DNA of 64,000 bases, from the NCBI GenBank assembly GCA_009617715.1, contig VTFK01000049.1, forward strand, positions 744,001-808,000. The letters run 5' to 3'. The notes below the pieces were generated by a model that was given only the letters and a program-made list of their open reading frames with translations, had not been told where the DNA came from and ran no database searches. The stretch's first letter is position 1. The number at the start of each line of letters is the position of its first letter. The DNA is from Plectrocnemia conspersa. Lineage: Eukaryota; Arthropoda; Insecta; Trichoptera; Polycentropodidae. This document shows, piece after piece, positions 24,746-36,740 of the stretch. A program made the translations under genes and the position numbers.

Positions 24746-26097
24746 TACTTATACAGAAGCAACTTATAGAATTGTTTTATGTTATATATTTTAATATTAT
24801 ATATATATACATATATGTTTAGTTAAAAAATTTTGCTGTAATAAAATACGTTGTAAGCTAAATAAATAATTTAAATAAATAAATAAATAATTATCTATAA
24901 ATGAGTAGCTGAAATCAATGTCTGAAAAAGGAAATCACAAATTTTGGTTACACAAACAGATCTTGCATTATGGATCACTGAACAAAAGCTGTTGATTGGT
25001 TTCTCGTCTTCCTATTTAATGCAAAATTCTAAAAACACGTATCTCATGATGTTTATCGCAGATTGATGTTTATTATATAAATTAAGATCGATGGCTTACA
25101 TGGCTGATTATCTCTTCGTCAATCGATTTCATAAAATCAACAGCACGCTATGGCGCATTCAAAGCTAGCAATGAACGTATTAATTCAGTTCGAAATAAAA
25201 ACGTTCAGTTTGTCCGAATTCCTTTTGTACAATGTCGTCAAAGTGGAGAAATGTACGATCGTTTTATGTAAAACAGTCGTTTGTATTAATAATAATCTGC
25301 GTTCGTAGCGAGAAAGGAAGTTCGTTTTCTCGGATCGGAGCAAAGAAGACAGACAAATATTCGTTTAATTCCGCCGCTTATTTACGAGAATCGCGATACT
25401 GTCTCGGCGCATTAGGGAGAATAATTTAGTCGGAAAGAGTAGAAAGCGAAACAACGACTTTTCGCTTAAACGGTGCGTTGTCTTAATTGAATTGACCCTC
25501 CCCTCTCTGTCGCTGACCGTCGTCGTTTTCGTTTCATATGCCGAACGCGCATCTCGTAAAAAGCTGCATAGCGCATAAAAATTCTCATTCCGGCAAATAA
25601 AGAATCTCGGTCGTAAAAAGAAACGTCGTCCACTTTGTCGTAATTAGTAATTCAGACGACCCTAGGGCGTTTTTTTCTCTCTGCGCTATTTGCACCGTCG
25701 CGACCGGAGGGAGCCTACGCAAAAATATCTATATCGTTTTATTCATATTGTTAAGCCTCAAACGAGGAGGGCGTTTAACTCTTTGCCCGAAAACGTTTAC
25801 GCTTCTAGCGAAATTCATAACGGCGCCTTGAAGTACCGCTGTCGACAAAGAACTATAACTAAAAATGGTATTTGAATTGATTTTAGAGAAAATATTGACT
25901 TAAGTCTTATTAAAAAATAACATTAGATTGAACTATTATAATTATTTTATTTGACAACGCAGTGCTTGGATTTATTTATTCACAAACTAGATAGCAACAC
26001 TGACGTGGCGGCGGCAAGAGTAACACTTTTATTCTCGCGACTACGACGGCCGGCGGGGCCTCGACCGCCAGCCGCAAATCATTTATAATAACATGTA

Positions 26098-26576
26098 TAG
26101 TCCGTCCAAGATGTTAGCGCTCATCATCGTTGTGTTGGAAATAAGGGTGCGTGTACGCATGCATGCATACATACATAGTTTTCCGTGAATATGTTGCTGT
26201 TTTAAGGGTAGGGTGACTATACGTTGGAAATTTAATTAAAAATTATAATGTGTTATATTTTTATTATAAATTATTGTCATGTTGTGGTATTTTGTAATCA
26301 ATAAAACAATTCCTGTAATATTGTATTGGTATTTTAAAAAATATTATATTAAATTGATATTCAACCTGGAGAGTGATACTAAAACTACTCTCGTGTTTTT
26401 GAGTTAAATATGTATATAAATAAACAAAATAAGTAAGAAGGTAATATTTTACACTTTCCTCAACAAATTAAATTAAAAAAGTAAAAAATGAATTGCACTT
26501 GTAATTTCACATGCTCACCCTATTATATTTTCTCACCAATACTGTGACGATGAGCGTTCATATCTTGGACGGACTA
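26098..26576. mobile_element. MITE with TAGTCCGTCCAAGAT inverted ends and TA flanks
   Basis: The ends TAGTCCGTCCAAGATGTTAG and, reversed, TAGTCCGTCCAAGATATGAA share about 27 of 33 positions and are flanked by TA (26096-26097 and 26577-26578). At 479 bases it fits a Tc1/mariner-type non-autonomous element. The interior is AT-rich with an alternating GCATGCATACATACATA stretch and no ORF. Confidence 0.8.
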
Positions 26577-26611
26577 TAACTATATATTATTAATTTCCTT
26601 CAAAAAACAAT

Positions 26612-27950
26612 CAGGACGTAATTTCAACTTGTCCGGGGAGGCAAAAGTTGGCCAGTCTTTTCATAACAATATTATATATTGTTATAATAATATCTAAACA
26701 GAATTTTGACAAATAGGAAAACGCAAATTCACGTCAAAGGCAATAAAATCGTGCCGTTGCTATCGCAGTAAGAACGCTCGGTATTCTGGCGTTTACACTA
26801 CAACTTTTATAATGAAATTATATATTGAATAAATCGAATTTTGACTATAAAATATATATTCCCTCCCAGAAATCAAAAATTCACGTCAAAAGTCATAAAA
26901 TCGTGCCGTCGCTGTAGTAATGGGTACGCTCGATAATATATGAGTTTTATAATAATATTACAAAGTAAATGAGGAACATTTAAGCCGAATTTTGACCAAT
27001 AGAAGGGCGCAAAAAACAATTATCACTTCTCAGAAGTCAAAAATTCACGTCAAAAGCAATAAAATCGTGCCGTCGGCATCGCAGTGGGAATGCTCGGTAA
27101 TCTGGCGTTCACACTAAGACTTTTATATTAATATCACAAATTTATTGAGGAACATATAAACCGAATTTTGCCCAATAGGAGAGCGCAAAAAACAATTATC
27201 ACTTCTCAGAAGTCAAAAAATTCACGTCAAAAGCAATGGGAACGCTCGGTAACGAGCGTTCCAGTGCGACGGCGCCGACACGATTTTATTACTTTTGACG
27301 TGAATTTTTGACTTCTGAGAAGTGATAATTGTTTTTGCGCCCTCCTATTGACCAAAATTCGGTTTGAATACGCTTGAAAAGCTAGCATATTTTTAAAACG
27401 TAGTGTAATATCGAAATGCTTATTTTTCCCTGCGAGATGAGTTGGCTTAATTTGTATTTTTGTACTTGAGCTAATAAAAGCTCTAAAACTATAATTACCT
27501 CTAGAACTGTTATTAGGTTAAGTTGGATTTTGTTAATTTGTGTAGATTAGATTTGGGTTTGAACAGCAAATGTACGTTTCGCAACTATCAAATTGGGTTT
27601 CATATTCATTTTGGAGCAGGATCTAATTTCACCAGCGTCAATCGGTTAAATTTTATTTTCGCTGGTTAAAATATATGTATATATATCTACAGGTGAAAAT
27701 GTATTTGGGCTTCACTAGTGAAAGTATAACTTCAAATAAAAATACACATTCACTGTAATATTTATACATCACATCACAAGTTATAAATGTATATATTACT
27801 ACGGATGGACAAATTGCGAAAAAAATACATGCCAGATAAATTATATTTTTACTGGTATATATATATGTATCTACCGGTGAAAATGTATTTCGGTATGATT
27901 TTACTGAAATGACTATTTTTTTAAATATTTCATGATAGAATCATTGAAAA
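26612..27950. repeat. Composite foldback element copy
   Basis: A truncated D (26612-26665) is followed by four reverse units beginning near 26695, 26840, 26985 and 27165, a palindrome centre at about 27250, a forward unit (27275-27370) and body A to about 27950. The left arm has lost the GC-rich part next to the centre. Confidence 0.7.
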
Positions 27951-28383
27951 AAAATTGCGGGATAATCTGAGAATTTATAGTTCGAGCAATATGCGAGATG
28001 CTATGTCTGTATTATTTTCTTCCTGAGAGAGGAGTTCGCTAAGTGCAATGCAACTGCTACTTGAGTCAAAAAATTAACACATGAGCGTTGGACAGGAGTC
28101 GCTTTACAGTCGGCGCAGTCTCGTCCACTTTCGCGACTGCAACGCAACCTTCGATCAACTCACAAACAACTGGTTACTCAGTTGCGTGTGCGACTCGAAT
28201 CAGATGCTCCTGCTCTTTTTCATAATTCACTATAATTGTATATTTCAATTTTATTAAATATATAGATTGACCGTCGCAGGAGAGTTGCGTCATTGGACAA
28301 AGATCGTGCAACACAACTCTCATCCAACTGCCCTAAAAAAGTCAGGTTGTAGTTGCATTGTGTTGCATCAGTAGACGAAGGGC

Positions 28384-28556
28384 TTTAGTTTGTATTTTGG
28401 ACTTGACCTAATGAAAGTTCTAAAATTATAATTAACTTTAGAATTTTCATAGAGTAGCATATAATTTTACTTGCGCTGATCAATTAAATTATATTTTCGC
28501 TAGTGGGAATATATTTGAACTTCACTAGTGAAAATATAACTTCACTGAAAAATACA
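28384..28556 (+). repeat. Fragment of foldback body A
   Basis: It matches the centre of A (GACCTAATGAAAGTTCTAAA through TTCACTAGTGAAAATATAAC) with no units or D. Confidence 0.7.
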
Positions 28557-28633
28557 GTGTTTTTTACAACAAATTTGATTTATCTTTTATTTTTAGAAAT
28601 AAATTAGAAAAATAAAAACTATTTTTTATATTA

Positions 28634-28745
28634 TGTTTTTCTAATCAATAAAGATGGTGAAACATGCGAGCTGTGCTCGGGTTATTTTTTCGGTCAAATA
28701 AAAATAATAATAATGTCAATACCGGTATTATTGCAATCCCTAATT
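28634..28745 (+). repeat. Dispersed repeat F, copy 2 (hAT-like end)
   Basis: Same orientation and order as copy 1, ending TTGCAATCCCTAAT. One ACCGGTATT motif is present instead of two. Confidence 0.7.
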
Positions 28746-30850
28746 ACGACATTAACTGCGAAAGTCCTCATGTGTGCGCGTCGCTGCGGCAAAGCTCGTC
28801 CGGCACGTAATCCGTCATAATCTGGTATAATTCTCGGACAGGTGAGATCGCGTGTCGACGCCCATAAAAGCTAGACTTTCCGACCGATCGACACGGCGTC
28901 CCTCCCCGGAGATAGTGCGCTATATTCTTCAACCCTTTCTGTAATCCATTTCATTAACACGTTTCCGATGGAAATCTCCCCTCTTTTTTTAATCAATCCC
29001 TATCTGGAGCGCTTCGTTAAAAGGGCAAAGATGTCCCGTCGGCGAACTGCAAACAAACTCGCTCAGAGTCCCGTGCGAACAATGGCAGTCGCGATCGTAA
29101 ATTATCGGTTTAAGGTAGTTTCGGGGCACCTGCCCCGCGCAGCGTCCCCGGGGATATTTCGAGGGTGCAACGTTTCGCGTCCCGATATCGCATGACGTCA
29201 TTTTTGCCATAATCCCCGGAGTAACGAGCGCCGCGATTTCATTAAACGGACCTAATCCCGGGGTTGTTTTCTTTCGGGGTGCGCAACCCTTCCCGACGGA
29301 CCTATGCAAATTTTATACGTCGGATTACGATCCGCGGCGCTACCTGCGAATTAATTCGCGGTTCTCGAGGGCTCCGACATTCAATTCTCCTCATCGAGAG
29401 GCGCTTTTGCTCTGTTCCTCTGAATATTCATTAACCCGCTCCTCTCCGATAAAACTATATCTCCCCTCTACCTCTCTCTCTCTCTCTCTTAATTACCACT
29501 TGCGCCAAATTAAGATTGTCGTTTAGTCCCGAGACAGCGACGGGGACGCTTCTGCCTAAAGAGAGATTTCCTCAAGATCTCCATTCTTAGAAAAGGCCAT
29601 CACTATGGACGAAAAGTCCATGTTAACAAATCGAGTTACCGGAGATTACATTTTTTTCATACACAGATAGAGTCTTTGTCTCTTCAAGGTGCATATAATA
29701 GCGTCCGTAAATAAATAATTGGCAGTAGATTAAAAAGCTAACCCTAGGTCACGTAAAAGTGGAAACGACGGGTATATCGATCAAAAAGAAGAGAGGAGGT
29801 AAAAATGAACCTTTTCGGGGTACGAGTCGTTGTTTACTCGAATTAAAAAACGACGCGTATTTGTCAAGTCTCCTGCCTTATTTGCCTCTCGTCCCTCTCT
29901 CGACCTCGTTTTTTCCATATTGACTCTCGGCGTCGAGGGTTGATCGTATGCAGGTTTACGATTTGTCTTGTAGCAATTTAATCAACGCCAGATTCCCTAG
30001 CAGCTTAGTTCCAGATTAACTTGAAATATTTTTTTCTTGCTTGTATAAAGTTGAAAAATTCTCTAGTCGACGGATTGAACTATTTATTTTTGTAGAATTT
30101 AAGCAGTACAGTTCCCCTTGTTTAGTTGTGTGCGTGGATAAGTTTTCCCGCGGAAGTTATAGTAGCAGTCGAAGTCGAAGAAGAGTTGTATCGCTAGACG
30201 AAGGAAGGCGAGATAAAGTTGCGCCTTAGAAAAGTCGTTTAAAAGTTAACGAGTCTGTCTGCGCTGCATCTGCGCTATTTTTACGATCGTTCCTTCGAAG
30301 GTATCTATCTGCCCCGTAATTCTTTCCTCTTCTAGAAATTGGCGTTCACGCACCCCTACCCTATACTTTCTTATACCCTCGCGTCGGAGGAAATAGGGTT
30401 ATGCCGCTTTCTTCTCAGACTTTGGTGCGCTCGAAACGTATTTCTTAGTTTAGTTTCTGTTCGATAGTGTGAGAAATATAACAAGAGGGACTTTCTCGCT
30501 TTGCACCTAGTTTCTTTGTGGTTTTTCAAATATTATCACGTTCAACATTAGATCAAACGCGTGGAATTGCTAAAAAAATTTTTTTTTGAACTGACTTGAC
30601 TTTGAACTTTTGCTATTTAATTTCCGTTAAAATTATATTATTTAAAAAATATTTATTCATGTCAATCTACATGATGAGACTATATATAGATTATATAATA
30701 TACATAAAAATATTTTAAAACATTCTTAAGAAAATTTGTGTAATTTCTCAGAAGTCAAGAATTTGCATCAAAAACAATAAAATAGCACTGCGCTAACGAT
30801 TGGTAAAATAGTGTAAAAGCTTTACTGGTTAAATGTATGCAAATACTGAT
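28746..30850. other. Longest GC-richer unique stretch without a gene
   Basis: About 1.7 kb of CpG-rich sequence with ORFs up to 106 codons in conflicting frames. GTATAAAG at 30040 resembles a TATA box without a clear initiator. It may contain regulatory DNA or untranslated exons. Confidence 0.4.
29469..29489 (+). repeat. (CT)n microsatellite
   Basis: About ten CT dinucleotides in a GC-richer non-coding pocket. Confidence 0.9.
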
Positions 30851-30965
30851 TCAAATTCATTGAATTGCAAACATTTTTTTTTTCGAATTGCAAACATTTT
30901 TTCCAGCGACAGCCTATTTGACAGCTGACAGCTGATTTATGCTCAGCTTAGTTTGCAACTTCACC

Positions 30966-31945
30966 ATGAATAGTCTTACGCCAGAACAACGCTTGCAAAC
31001 AATGCAAATTTATTTCGAAAATCGTGGTTCAGTTCGCGAATCTTACCGAGCTTTAATTTCGGCATAAACGTCTATCCGAGCAAGTAATTCGAATAACCAT
31101 GGATCGTTTTCGCACCACGCATACTCTAATTGATAATAAGCAACCGCAGAGACGTCGTACTGTGCGCACCGAAGTTGTTTCTACTATGGAGCGTAATATT
31201 GAGGAGAACTCAAATGAGTCAATTCGCCATCGTGCACAGCAATTGGAGCTGTGTCCATCCATTTTGTGGAAGATTTTGCGAAAAGATCTTGGTTTACGAG
31301 CTTACAAGATCTAGCTCATTGAAGAATTGAAGTCGCTTGACCATCGTGTGCGTCGTACGTTCGGTGAATAGGCCGAAAACATTTTCACCACAAAATTTTG
31401 CTCAGCGATGAGGTTCATTTTTGGTTGAATGGCCACTTCAACAAACAAAATTTGCAGTGAAAAAAATTCACAAGCCATTATTGAAAAGCCGTTACATTCA
31501 TAAAACATCACTGTTTGGTGTGCTTTATGGGCTGATGGAATCATTACTCTATATTTCTTCAAAAATGATACCGGCCAGAACGTTACAGTCAACGGAGAGC
31601 CCTATAGATACATGATTACTGATTTTTTGTTCCCCAATTGAATGGCGTTAATGTGAAAGAGCTATGGTTTCAACATTTCGGCACAACATGCCACACAGCG
31701 CGCTCCACAATCAATTTATTGAAGGAAACATTCTATGAGCTCATAATTTCGCGTTATGGACCTGTGGATTGGCTGATTAACACCTTTGGATTATTTTCTG
31801 AGGGGATATGTGAAGTCACCAGAGACGATGGACAACTTGGAAGTAAACATTTGCCGCGTTATTTCCGATATACGGCCTTAGCTGCTCAAAAATTAGATTT
31901 AGTTTTGTCTAGATTTAAAAAAAATTTTACTCAGTTAGTATTAGT
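30966..31945 (+). pseudogene. Mariner-like transposase pseudogene 1
   Basis: ATG at 30966 opens a typical mariner N-terminus (MNSLTPEQRLQTMQIYFENR), stopped after RALISA. In other frames follow NESIRHRAQQLELCP and ILRKDLGLRAYKI, then the first catalytic Asp in LLSDEVHFWLNG (Asp codon 31407-31409). The block WFQQDGATCHTA reads WFQHFGTTCHTA, so the second catalytic Asp is lost. The third is kept in PLDYFLRGYVKS, followed by NLEVNICRVISDIRP. Several frameshifts and stops make it inactive. Clear terminal inverted repeats were not found; a GAATTGCAAACATTTTTT direct repeat lies just upstream (30862-30903). Confidence 0.9.
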
Positions 31946-34900
31946 CCTAGAATAATTTTGTAGAGAACACTGATTCTGCGGGTCTGGTTATAAAAAGACT
32001 GTATTTAAATGTTCTTGGAGTCGTAACAAGACTTTTGCAATTGTATGTATAATGTAAAATTTTACCTTTTCTGTCATTTTTATATTAGATCCAACATTTA
32101 AATCGTCATATTTATCAGAAGCTTCATATTCAGACATTTTATATTTTATTAACAGTTCAATTTTATCCCCACAACAACTTACAAAAATTAGAATTTTATA
32201 TGTATATCTAATTATATATTATTTAATACATATAACAAAACATTTGTCAGTACTAATTCTTAGCTGTTTCTTCGCACAACTCTGCCCTTGCAATACGTGC
32301 CCTTTAAAACATAATAAGTTCAATTATAAAGGCTAATTTATTGTTGAATTCATTATGTTTTCTAAAATATTAGTGAAAAATTCAGTCTTAGTTGTATTTC
32401 TATATAAGATTTAACTACTTATATTTAAAAATATTTTTTTTATATAATATTTTTAAAATTGTAAAAAAAATTTTTTTATGTGTATATTAAAATATATACT
32501 ATAAAAGTGCAAACAAAAATTTATAAAATCTTTTAACTAAAAGTATTTAACTTTTTGTATTGTGAATTATTTTTTCTCAAAACAAAAAATATTGAGAGAT
32601 TGGGCAATTTCATTTTCTATTGAAATTATTAGCTCAAAAAATCGTCTCTTAAATATGCATGGGTTTTTGCTTCTAAAACACACGTTTCAAAGAAAACTTG
32701 GCAGTTGTGAGACACGAGAACATCTATTGTTTTTTGCATTACAGTGCTGCAGAATGTAAAAATTTACTTGTTCACAATTTAATTCAAAGTTGGCAAAGTT
32801 TAATGCAATTGAATCTTTCTAAAATTAGTCAATGATTAGAATAAAAAAATGTGAGTTCTCAAATGTATAGGTCAATTATACACTCCCAAAATTTTTGTTG
32901 TAGTGGAAAGGTTAATATTTTTAGTAATTTTATATCAATCACAAGGCCCAGAAAAATTGTATTAAAACAGTACCTCCCCTTTTAACGAATTAATTTGCCT
33001 AAGTTTAAAATATTTACCCATAGTAACTGTAAAATATGGTTTTAGCATATTTTTTATGGAATAAAAATGTTCAATATCCAGTTTTTCTATAATGAAAGGT
33101 GTCTGTGTTTTCTCGCCTTCAAAACAATGCTGTCCCAATTTTTGGTATAATGTTTTTGTTTCTGTATGCAGATGCTTTAAAATCAAGTGATAAGCAATTT
33201 TATGTAAAATATCCTTATTGCAAAAGTAATGCAAGAATTGTTTTCCAAAACTTTTTAGATAATACTGCAACATTAACAATAGTCATGGTTGTTTTTCATA
33301 TAAGGTTCAATTAGTCTTCTTCAAAAAGTAAAAATATAGAGAAAACAGATACATTACAACTTCGCAAACCCGCATCTTTGCATATACAGCATGACTTTTT
33401 TACGAAGGCAAAATGTTTCATCCAACAGTTCAAGAAGCGCTGCTTTACGTTGTAATATTTATCTATTTTCTGACCGTTCTCGTTCATTAAACGTCACTTA
33501 GAGTTAGAGCCATCTGTGCAGTGGGAGTCCAAGTTTCGCTCCTAAATAGCTAAAACTCGAACCACCCCGTCAGATGTCTCTAAACATGGAACGCGTTTGT
33601 ATGCGTGCGTTTGTATCAATGCGTTTATTGATTTTCCCTTTCTGTCAAATATTCAGCGAGAGCGAACGCTGCGCCAATTATCGCCGGCGCTTATGCAATA
33701 AATTGTTACAAAGGCGCTGTTGCGAACGCCACCGAGAATGCGGACCGTGAAGAAAAAACGGTCGCCTATTTTGAAAAACGAAGGTCAAGTGTGTGAGCAA
33801 AAAAACGCGCGACCTTTTAGCGATTGTAATTAACCGAATTGATATTCATCGCGGACGCGGGATACGATCCGCATATCCTCCGGAACCGTCCTTTATAAAA
33901 AAACCGCGCATGAAAATTTCTCGCCGGCTAGGCGAAAAGAGGTCCGTCGATTCGGTCACGTAGAGAAGAGAAGAGAAGATCATCCGGGAATCCCCAAGGG
34001 AGAAGTTGCGGCCGGATGAAAAGCTTTGTTTCTACTGCGAAAATACGATTGCCCAGGGACAGTGTGCGCCAGCAGCGTTGCAAATTCTACCCTCGCTCTC
34101 TATCTATTCGTTTGTCCTCACCTTGCCCTTTTCGCATATGTAGCAGAATAAATTTAAAACTCGCCGTAATTTATCATCGACGAATATGCGGAAACACTGA
34201 AACCTGATTCAAATAAAAACAAAATTGACTTCGACCTTACGATTACTGGTAGGACTAAAAGCACTTCGACTTAGTGACTGAATTTAAAAAAAAATACGCC
34301 ACATATATTTAATCGAATCAGGTTCAATAATTTAATAATACTGTGCAACAATATTTTTGACACAGATAAAAAGTCTTGTTGAAACACTAGTTTTTCCTCC
34401 AAGAATATTTAATTTTTTTAAATATCGAAAATATTTTTTACTTGCATTTTTATGATTAGAATGCAAAATATATACTTTAATTGAAAGCTGAGTATTTATA
34501 ATTACAAATATTGAACGTTTAAAAAGTGAAAGTTAAATTGTAATAATGTTCAGAGTCTACTTCTGCAGATATTTTTTGCTTGCATATGCATTTTTTATCT
34601 GTGACACGTTGCTATATGCATTATTTCGCTGAGAATAAACAAGTTTTTGTTCTATCTCCACTTAGCGACGATTTAAGTATAATCTAAAATTGAATAGGGT
34701 AACGATCATTGCGACCGATGAACCTAACTGTATTTACAGCTTGCCCTGTCAGTAGTCGTGTTTTTAATATTTTGCTTTCATTAATATTCATATTATTGGG
34801 TGGGCCATAAAAATGAGCGGCTTAAAATAAATTATTTAAAAAAAACTATAAATATTATCGATTTTTTTTTAATTCAGGAAAATCATATCTTAAGAATAAC

Positions 34901-35045
34901 ATTATCTTGGTGTGCACCTTCAGGTTGCAAACATTGTTTAAATTTTTGAAAACTTGCTGGCACATTGAGCGTGGAATAGCAGCAATTTATTGTTGAATAT
35001 TCATTATCAATTTTACTGTCATAGTTAGTTTGTTTTGTAAACATC
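31946..35045. other. AT-rich DNA and a GC-richer pocket (33480-34210)
   Basis: A 105-codon minus-strand frame (32962-33279) and a 65-codon plus frame ending CETREHLLFF (32562-32759) may be worn transposon pieces; neither could be assigned. Confidence 0.35.
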
Positions 35046-35052
35046 TCTCTAA

Positions 35053-35254
35053 CCCTTTAATAACATTGGATATCAACTATAGAAGTCTTCATGATAATCG
35101 CCAATATGCATTGTGCACCTTGTATAATTTCAGGTTGAAAAACACTTTAATTTATTGCCATAATATTTTAATAGCTAATGGCATAAATATGTGCTCCCCC
35201 ACATATTGCAAAATTTCGAAATGACGCGCAAAAATATCAGCCGCGGTGAAAGGG
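35053..35254. mobile_element. piggyBac-like MITE, second copy
   Basis: The left end is CCCTTTAATAACATTGG and the right end reversed is CCCTTTCACCGCGGCTGA. TTAA is intact at the right (35255-35258) and mutated to CTAA at the left. The interior shares GGCATAAATATGTGCTCC and GAAATGACGCGCAAAAATAT with the 42721 copy. Confidence 0.75.
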
Positions 35255-35258
35255 TTAA

Positions 35259-35437
35259 AATAGAATAAAAATAATTTAAGCAAGACTACACGCACTTCGT
35301 TTTTTGTGCAAATTATTATATATTATATAGTTTTCAACAAGATAATAATGTCAAATATATGGTTCACATAATTATTTAATATTTGGTATATTCGGAAGCG
35401 ATAAAGCAAATGAAACCTTATTTGGGCCAACACAAAA
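35259..35437. repeat. Repeat flanking the MITE, shared with 42951-43124
   Basis: Similarity to the other locus continues past the right TTAA for about 175 bases, ending at TTTGGGCCAACACAAA in both, but stops at the MITE's left end in both. Here it abuts the mariner fragment at 35438. Confidence 0.75.
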
Positions 35438-35570
35438 GTCAGGAGTAGTCAAGTCAGGACTCCTGGGAGGCCATGGAGTATAACCTCGACGTGAAATGAT
35501 TTTTCGCGCAAACATTTCATTTATGACATCCAAAGATTTGGTAGACGTGTAGCAAGTAGCGCCATTATGT
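35438..35570 (-). pseudogene. Mariner-like transposase fragment 3
   Basis: On the minus strand one open frame reads NGATCYTSTKSLDVINEMFA, then RKIISRRGYTPWPPRSPDLT and TPD. These match the region from just after the second catalytic Asp to the third in mariner transposases (last Asp kept). The fragment ends abruptly at 35438, where a dispersed repeat shared with 42955-43124 begins. Confidence 0.85.
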
Positions 35571-35689
35571 TAAAAACCATCTCATGTTCTTGTAGGCTTA
35601 AATTCTTACAATTCCGTGAGTAAAATAATCAACCCCCTTCTCTGCATATCACTTACAATCAATGATGATTATAAAACTGCACATCTGAT

Positions 35690-36740
35690 TGACATGCATT
35701 ATTCCGGCCATATTCAAGGGAAGAGCAAATGCTTCTAGTGAAATTATACGCTGCTTTAAAATGACTATGAAATTTAATTTGACAGTTGCAAAACGTCCAT
35801 TTTCTGTTTAAACCAAAACCTAACCTAATAAAAGTACTAAACTAATTATTTTAGAACTTTCTTTAGGTCAAGTCCAAAATACAAATTATACAAACTAAAC
35901 TTTTAGGGGATGCATGTCGCATATTGCTTTATAGTTAGTCTGCAATTCGATTTTACACTATATGTTAAAAATATAATAGCTATCCTTACTATATGAGAGT
36001 ATTGATCAAAGTGTATTCAAACCGAATTTTGGTCAATAGGAGAGCGAAAAAACAATTATCATTTCTCAGAAGGCAAAAATTCACGTCAAAAGCAATAAAA
36101 TCGTGTCGTCGCCGTCGACACACGATTTTATTGCTTGTGACGATTTTTGCCTTCTGAGAAATGATAATTGTTTTTTTCGCTCTCCTATTGGGCAAAATTC
36201 GGTTTACATGTTCCTTATTTAATTTGTAATATTTTTGTAAGAGTCGCAATATGAACACTAGATAACCGAGCGTTCCCACTTCGACGGTGACGGCACGATT
36301 TTATTGCTTTTGACGTGAATTTTTGACTTCTGAGAAGTGACAATTGTGTTTTGAGCTCTCCTATTGGGCAAAATTCGGTTTATATGCTCCTTATTTAATT
36401 TGTAATATTTTTGTAAGAGTCGTAATACGAACACTAGATAACCGAACTTTCCCACTGCGACGGTGACGGCACGATTTTATTGCTTTTGACGTGAATTTTT
36501 GACTTCTGAGAAGTGATAATTGTTTTTGCGCTTTCCTATTGGGCAAAATTCGGTTTATGTTCCTTATTTAATTTGTAATATTTTTGTAAGAGTCGTAATA
36601 TGAACGCTAGATCACCGAGCGTACCTATTACCACGGCAATGGCATGACTTTATTGCTTTTGACGTGAACTTTTGACTTCTGAGAAATAATAATTGTTTTT
36701 TGCACTCTCCTATTGTGCAAAATTCGGTTTAGATGCGCTT
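35690..36740. repeat. Composite foldback element copy with four forward units
   Basis: A D fragment (35690-35733) and reversed A (35735-36000) precede a reverse unit and a palindrome centred at about 36117. Four forward units follow, with TTTTGACGTGAAT-type cores near 36137, 36306, 36484 and 36657, spaced 169-178 bases and separated by a TCCTTATTTAATTTGTAATA spacer. Confidence 0.8.

Larger units (their letters stand above)
23776..26097. other. Unique DNA between repeats, no gene seen
   Basis: Pockets at 23880-24260 and 25200-26090 are GC-richer. ORFs of 60-65 codons there have no recognisable features. Confidence 0.4.

Noticed and set aside
32562..32759. LINE C-terminal zinc-finger-like end (CETREHLLFF)
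   Set aside because: One short resemblance only; the required Cys/His spacing is not present in one frame.
32962..33279. 105-codon minus-strand ORF as a transposase
   Set aside because: Plausible length and composition but no catalytic or family motif that I could identify.
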